A stretch of 17,360 bases of DNA from Gongronella butleri (taxonomy: Eukaryota; Mucoromycota; Mucoromycetes; Mucorales; Cunninghamellaceae), in the NCBI GenBank assembly GCA_025201375.1, contig JAIWZP010000108.1:1-17360 (forward strand), written 5' to 3'. Both the position numbers and the translations under genes were made by a program. Positions within the stretch are counted from its first letter, which is position 1. The number at the start of each line of letters is the position of its first letter. Under the pieces are notes generated by a model. The model saw nothing but the letters and a program-made list of their open reading frames with translations. It ran no database searches and had not been told where the DNA came from. Shown here in pieces: positions 17,019-17,360 of this stretch.

Positions 17019-17360
17019 AGGCCATCTTACCATAAGGGGGTACCATTTAGAATACAAGGCGGATTTTGAAACCCGTCGTAAGTGGCCCACCTGAATAGAT
17101 TTCAGCTCTTCTTGGAACCTTTGCACCACTCTTTCCGTCCTGACCTCCCCACACCTTCCCTCCCATTGGTCCACAGCTCCGCCGGACCGCCATACCCCGA
17201 TGAGCCCGCACCCCAAGGTGCCACTGCCTCCTTTTATTGCTGTCCCCTTTTGTATCTCCGGCCACGACAATGAAACGCGTTTTTTTTTTTTTTTGTGTTT
17301 CTCTCTCTTTCTCTCTTTCTTGTTCTTGTTTTTTTTTTTTTTTTTGTTCATCATCATGAT
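17019..17360. other. Right-edge spacer; possible leader of a gene beyond the window
   Basis: After R5 ends there is a C-rich stretch without a convincing frame, then a T/C tract at 17281-17345 and an ATG at 17356-17358. The tract resembles the leaders before the genes at 2180 and 7168, so a plus-strand gene may begin here. Only the first codon would be inside the window. Confidence 0.3.

Noticed and set aside
16812..17357. 181-codon minus-strand open frame
   Set aside because: It starts in a poly(T)/CT tract read as lysine repeats and ends in repeat R5; no recognisable domain.
1..17360. tRNA, rRNA, CRISPR array or bacterial operon
   Set aside because: No B-box-like motif in a cloverleaf context, no rRNA core sequence, no regularly spaced short repeats, and gene structure is eukaryotic.

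Overview
This window is nuclear DNA from a eukaryote, probably unicellular, whose lineage I cannot fix. Every convincing gene is split by short introns of about 47-104 bp with GT..AG borders (one GC..AG). Exons are GC-richer than the AT-rich spacers, AATAAA motifs follow several stops, and there are A/T homopolymer tracts of up to 44 bases. There is no bacterial operon structure, CRISPR array, rRNA or recognisable tRNA.

Layout. 1-2080: no recognisable gene; it holds a degenerate dispersed repeat (R1) and the presumed promoter side of the next gene. 2180-3435 (+): a complete four-exon gene for V-ATPase V0 subunit d, the only housekeeping gene here. 4247-12503 (-): a head-to-tail array of P-loop sulfotransferase-like genes of the Sulfotransfer_4 type. 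Three copies look intact (4247-5110, 10264-11195, 11604-12503). Three are broken: 5424-5941 lacks its middle exons, 9677-9972 is a 5' piece with a nonsense codon, and 8743-8822 is exon 1 only. Two direct segmental duplications explain the broken copies: 4826-5990 matches 9677-11245, and 8695-9672 matches 12376-13352. The second copy of one abuts the first copy of the other at about 9672-9677.

7168-8768 (+), inside the array: a multi-exon gene for an unfamiliar protein with two tandem HNH/treble-clef-like modules, the first carrying CxxC..CxxC. Its 3' end runs into the duplicated block, so its C-terminus looks chimeric. A second, decayed member of this family lies at 14838-15872 (-), interrupted by a 591-bp foldback element (15159-15749) with perfect 24-bp terminal inverted repeats. 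The rest of 13000-17020 is mostly two long copies of repeat R (R4, R5) and unassigned AT-rich sequence. A pyrimidine tract at 17281-17345, like those ahead of the other starts, suggests a new gene beginning at the right edge.

Overall the window shows one conserved gene beside a fast-evolving accessory neighbourhood where sulfotransferase and HNH-like genes are being duplicated, truncated and mixed with repeats. I see no evidence that the two families work in one pathway; their proximity may only reflect shared duplication.
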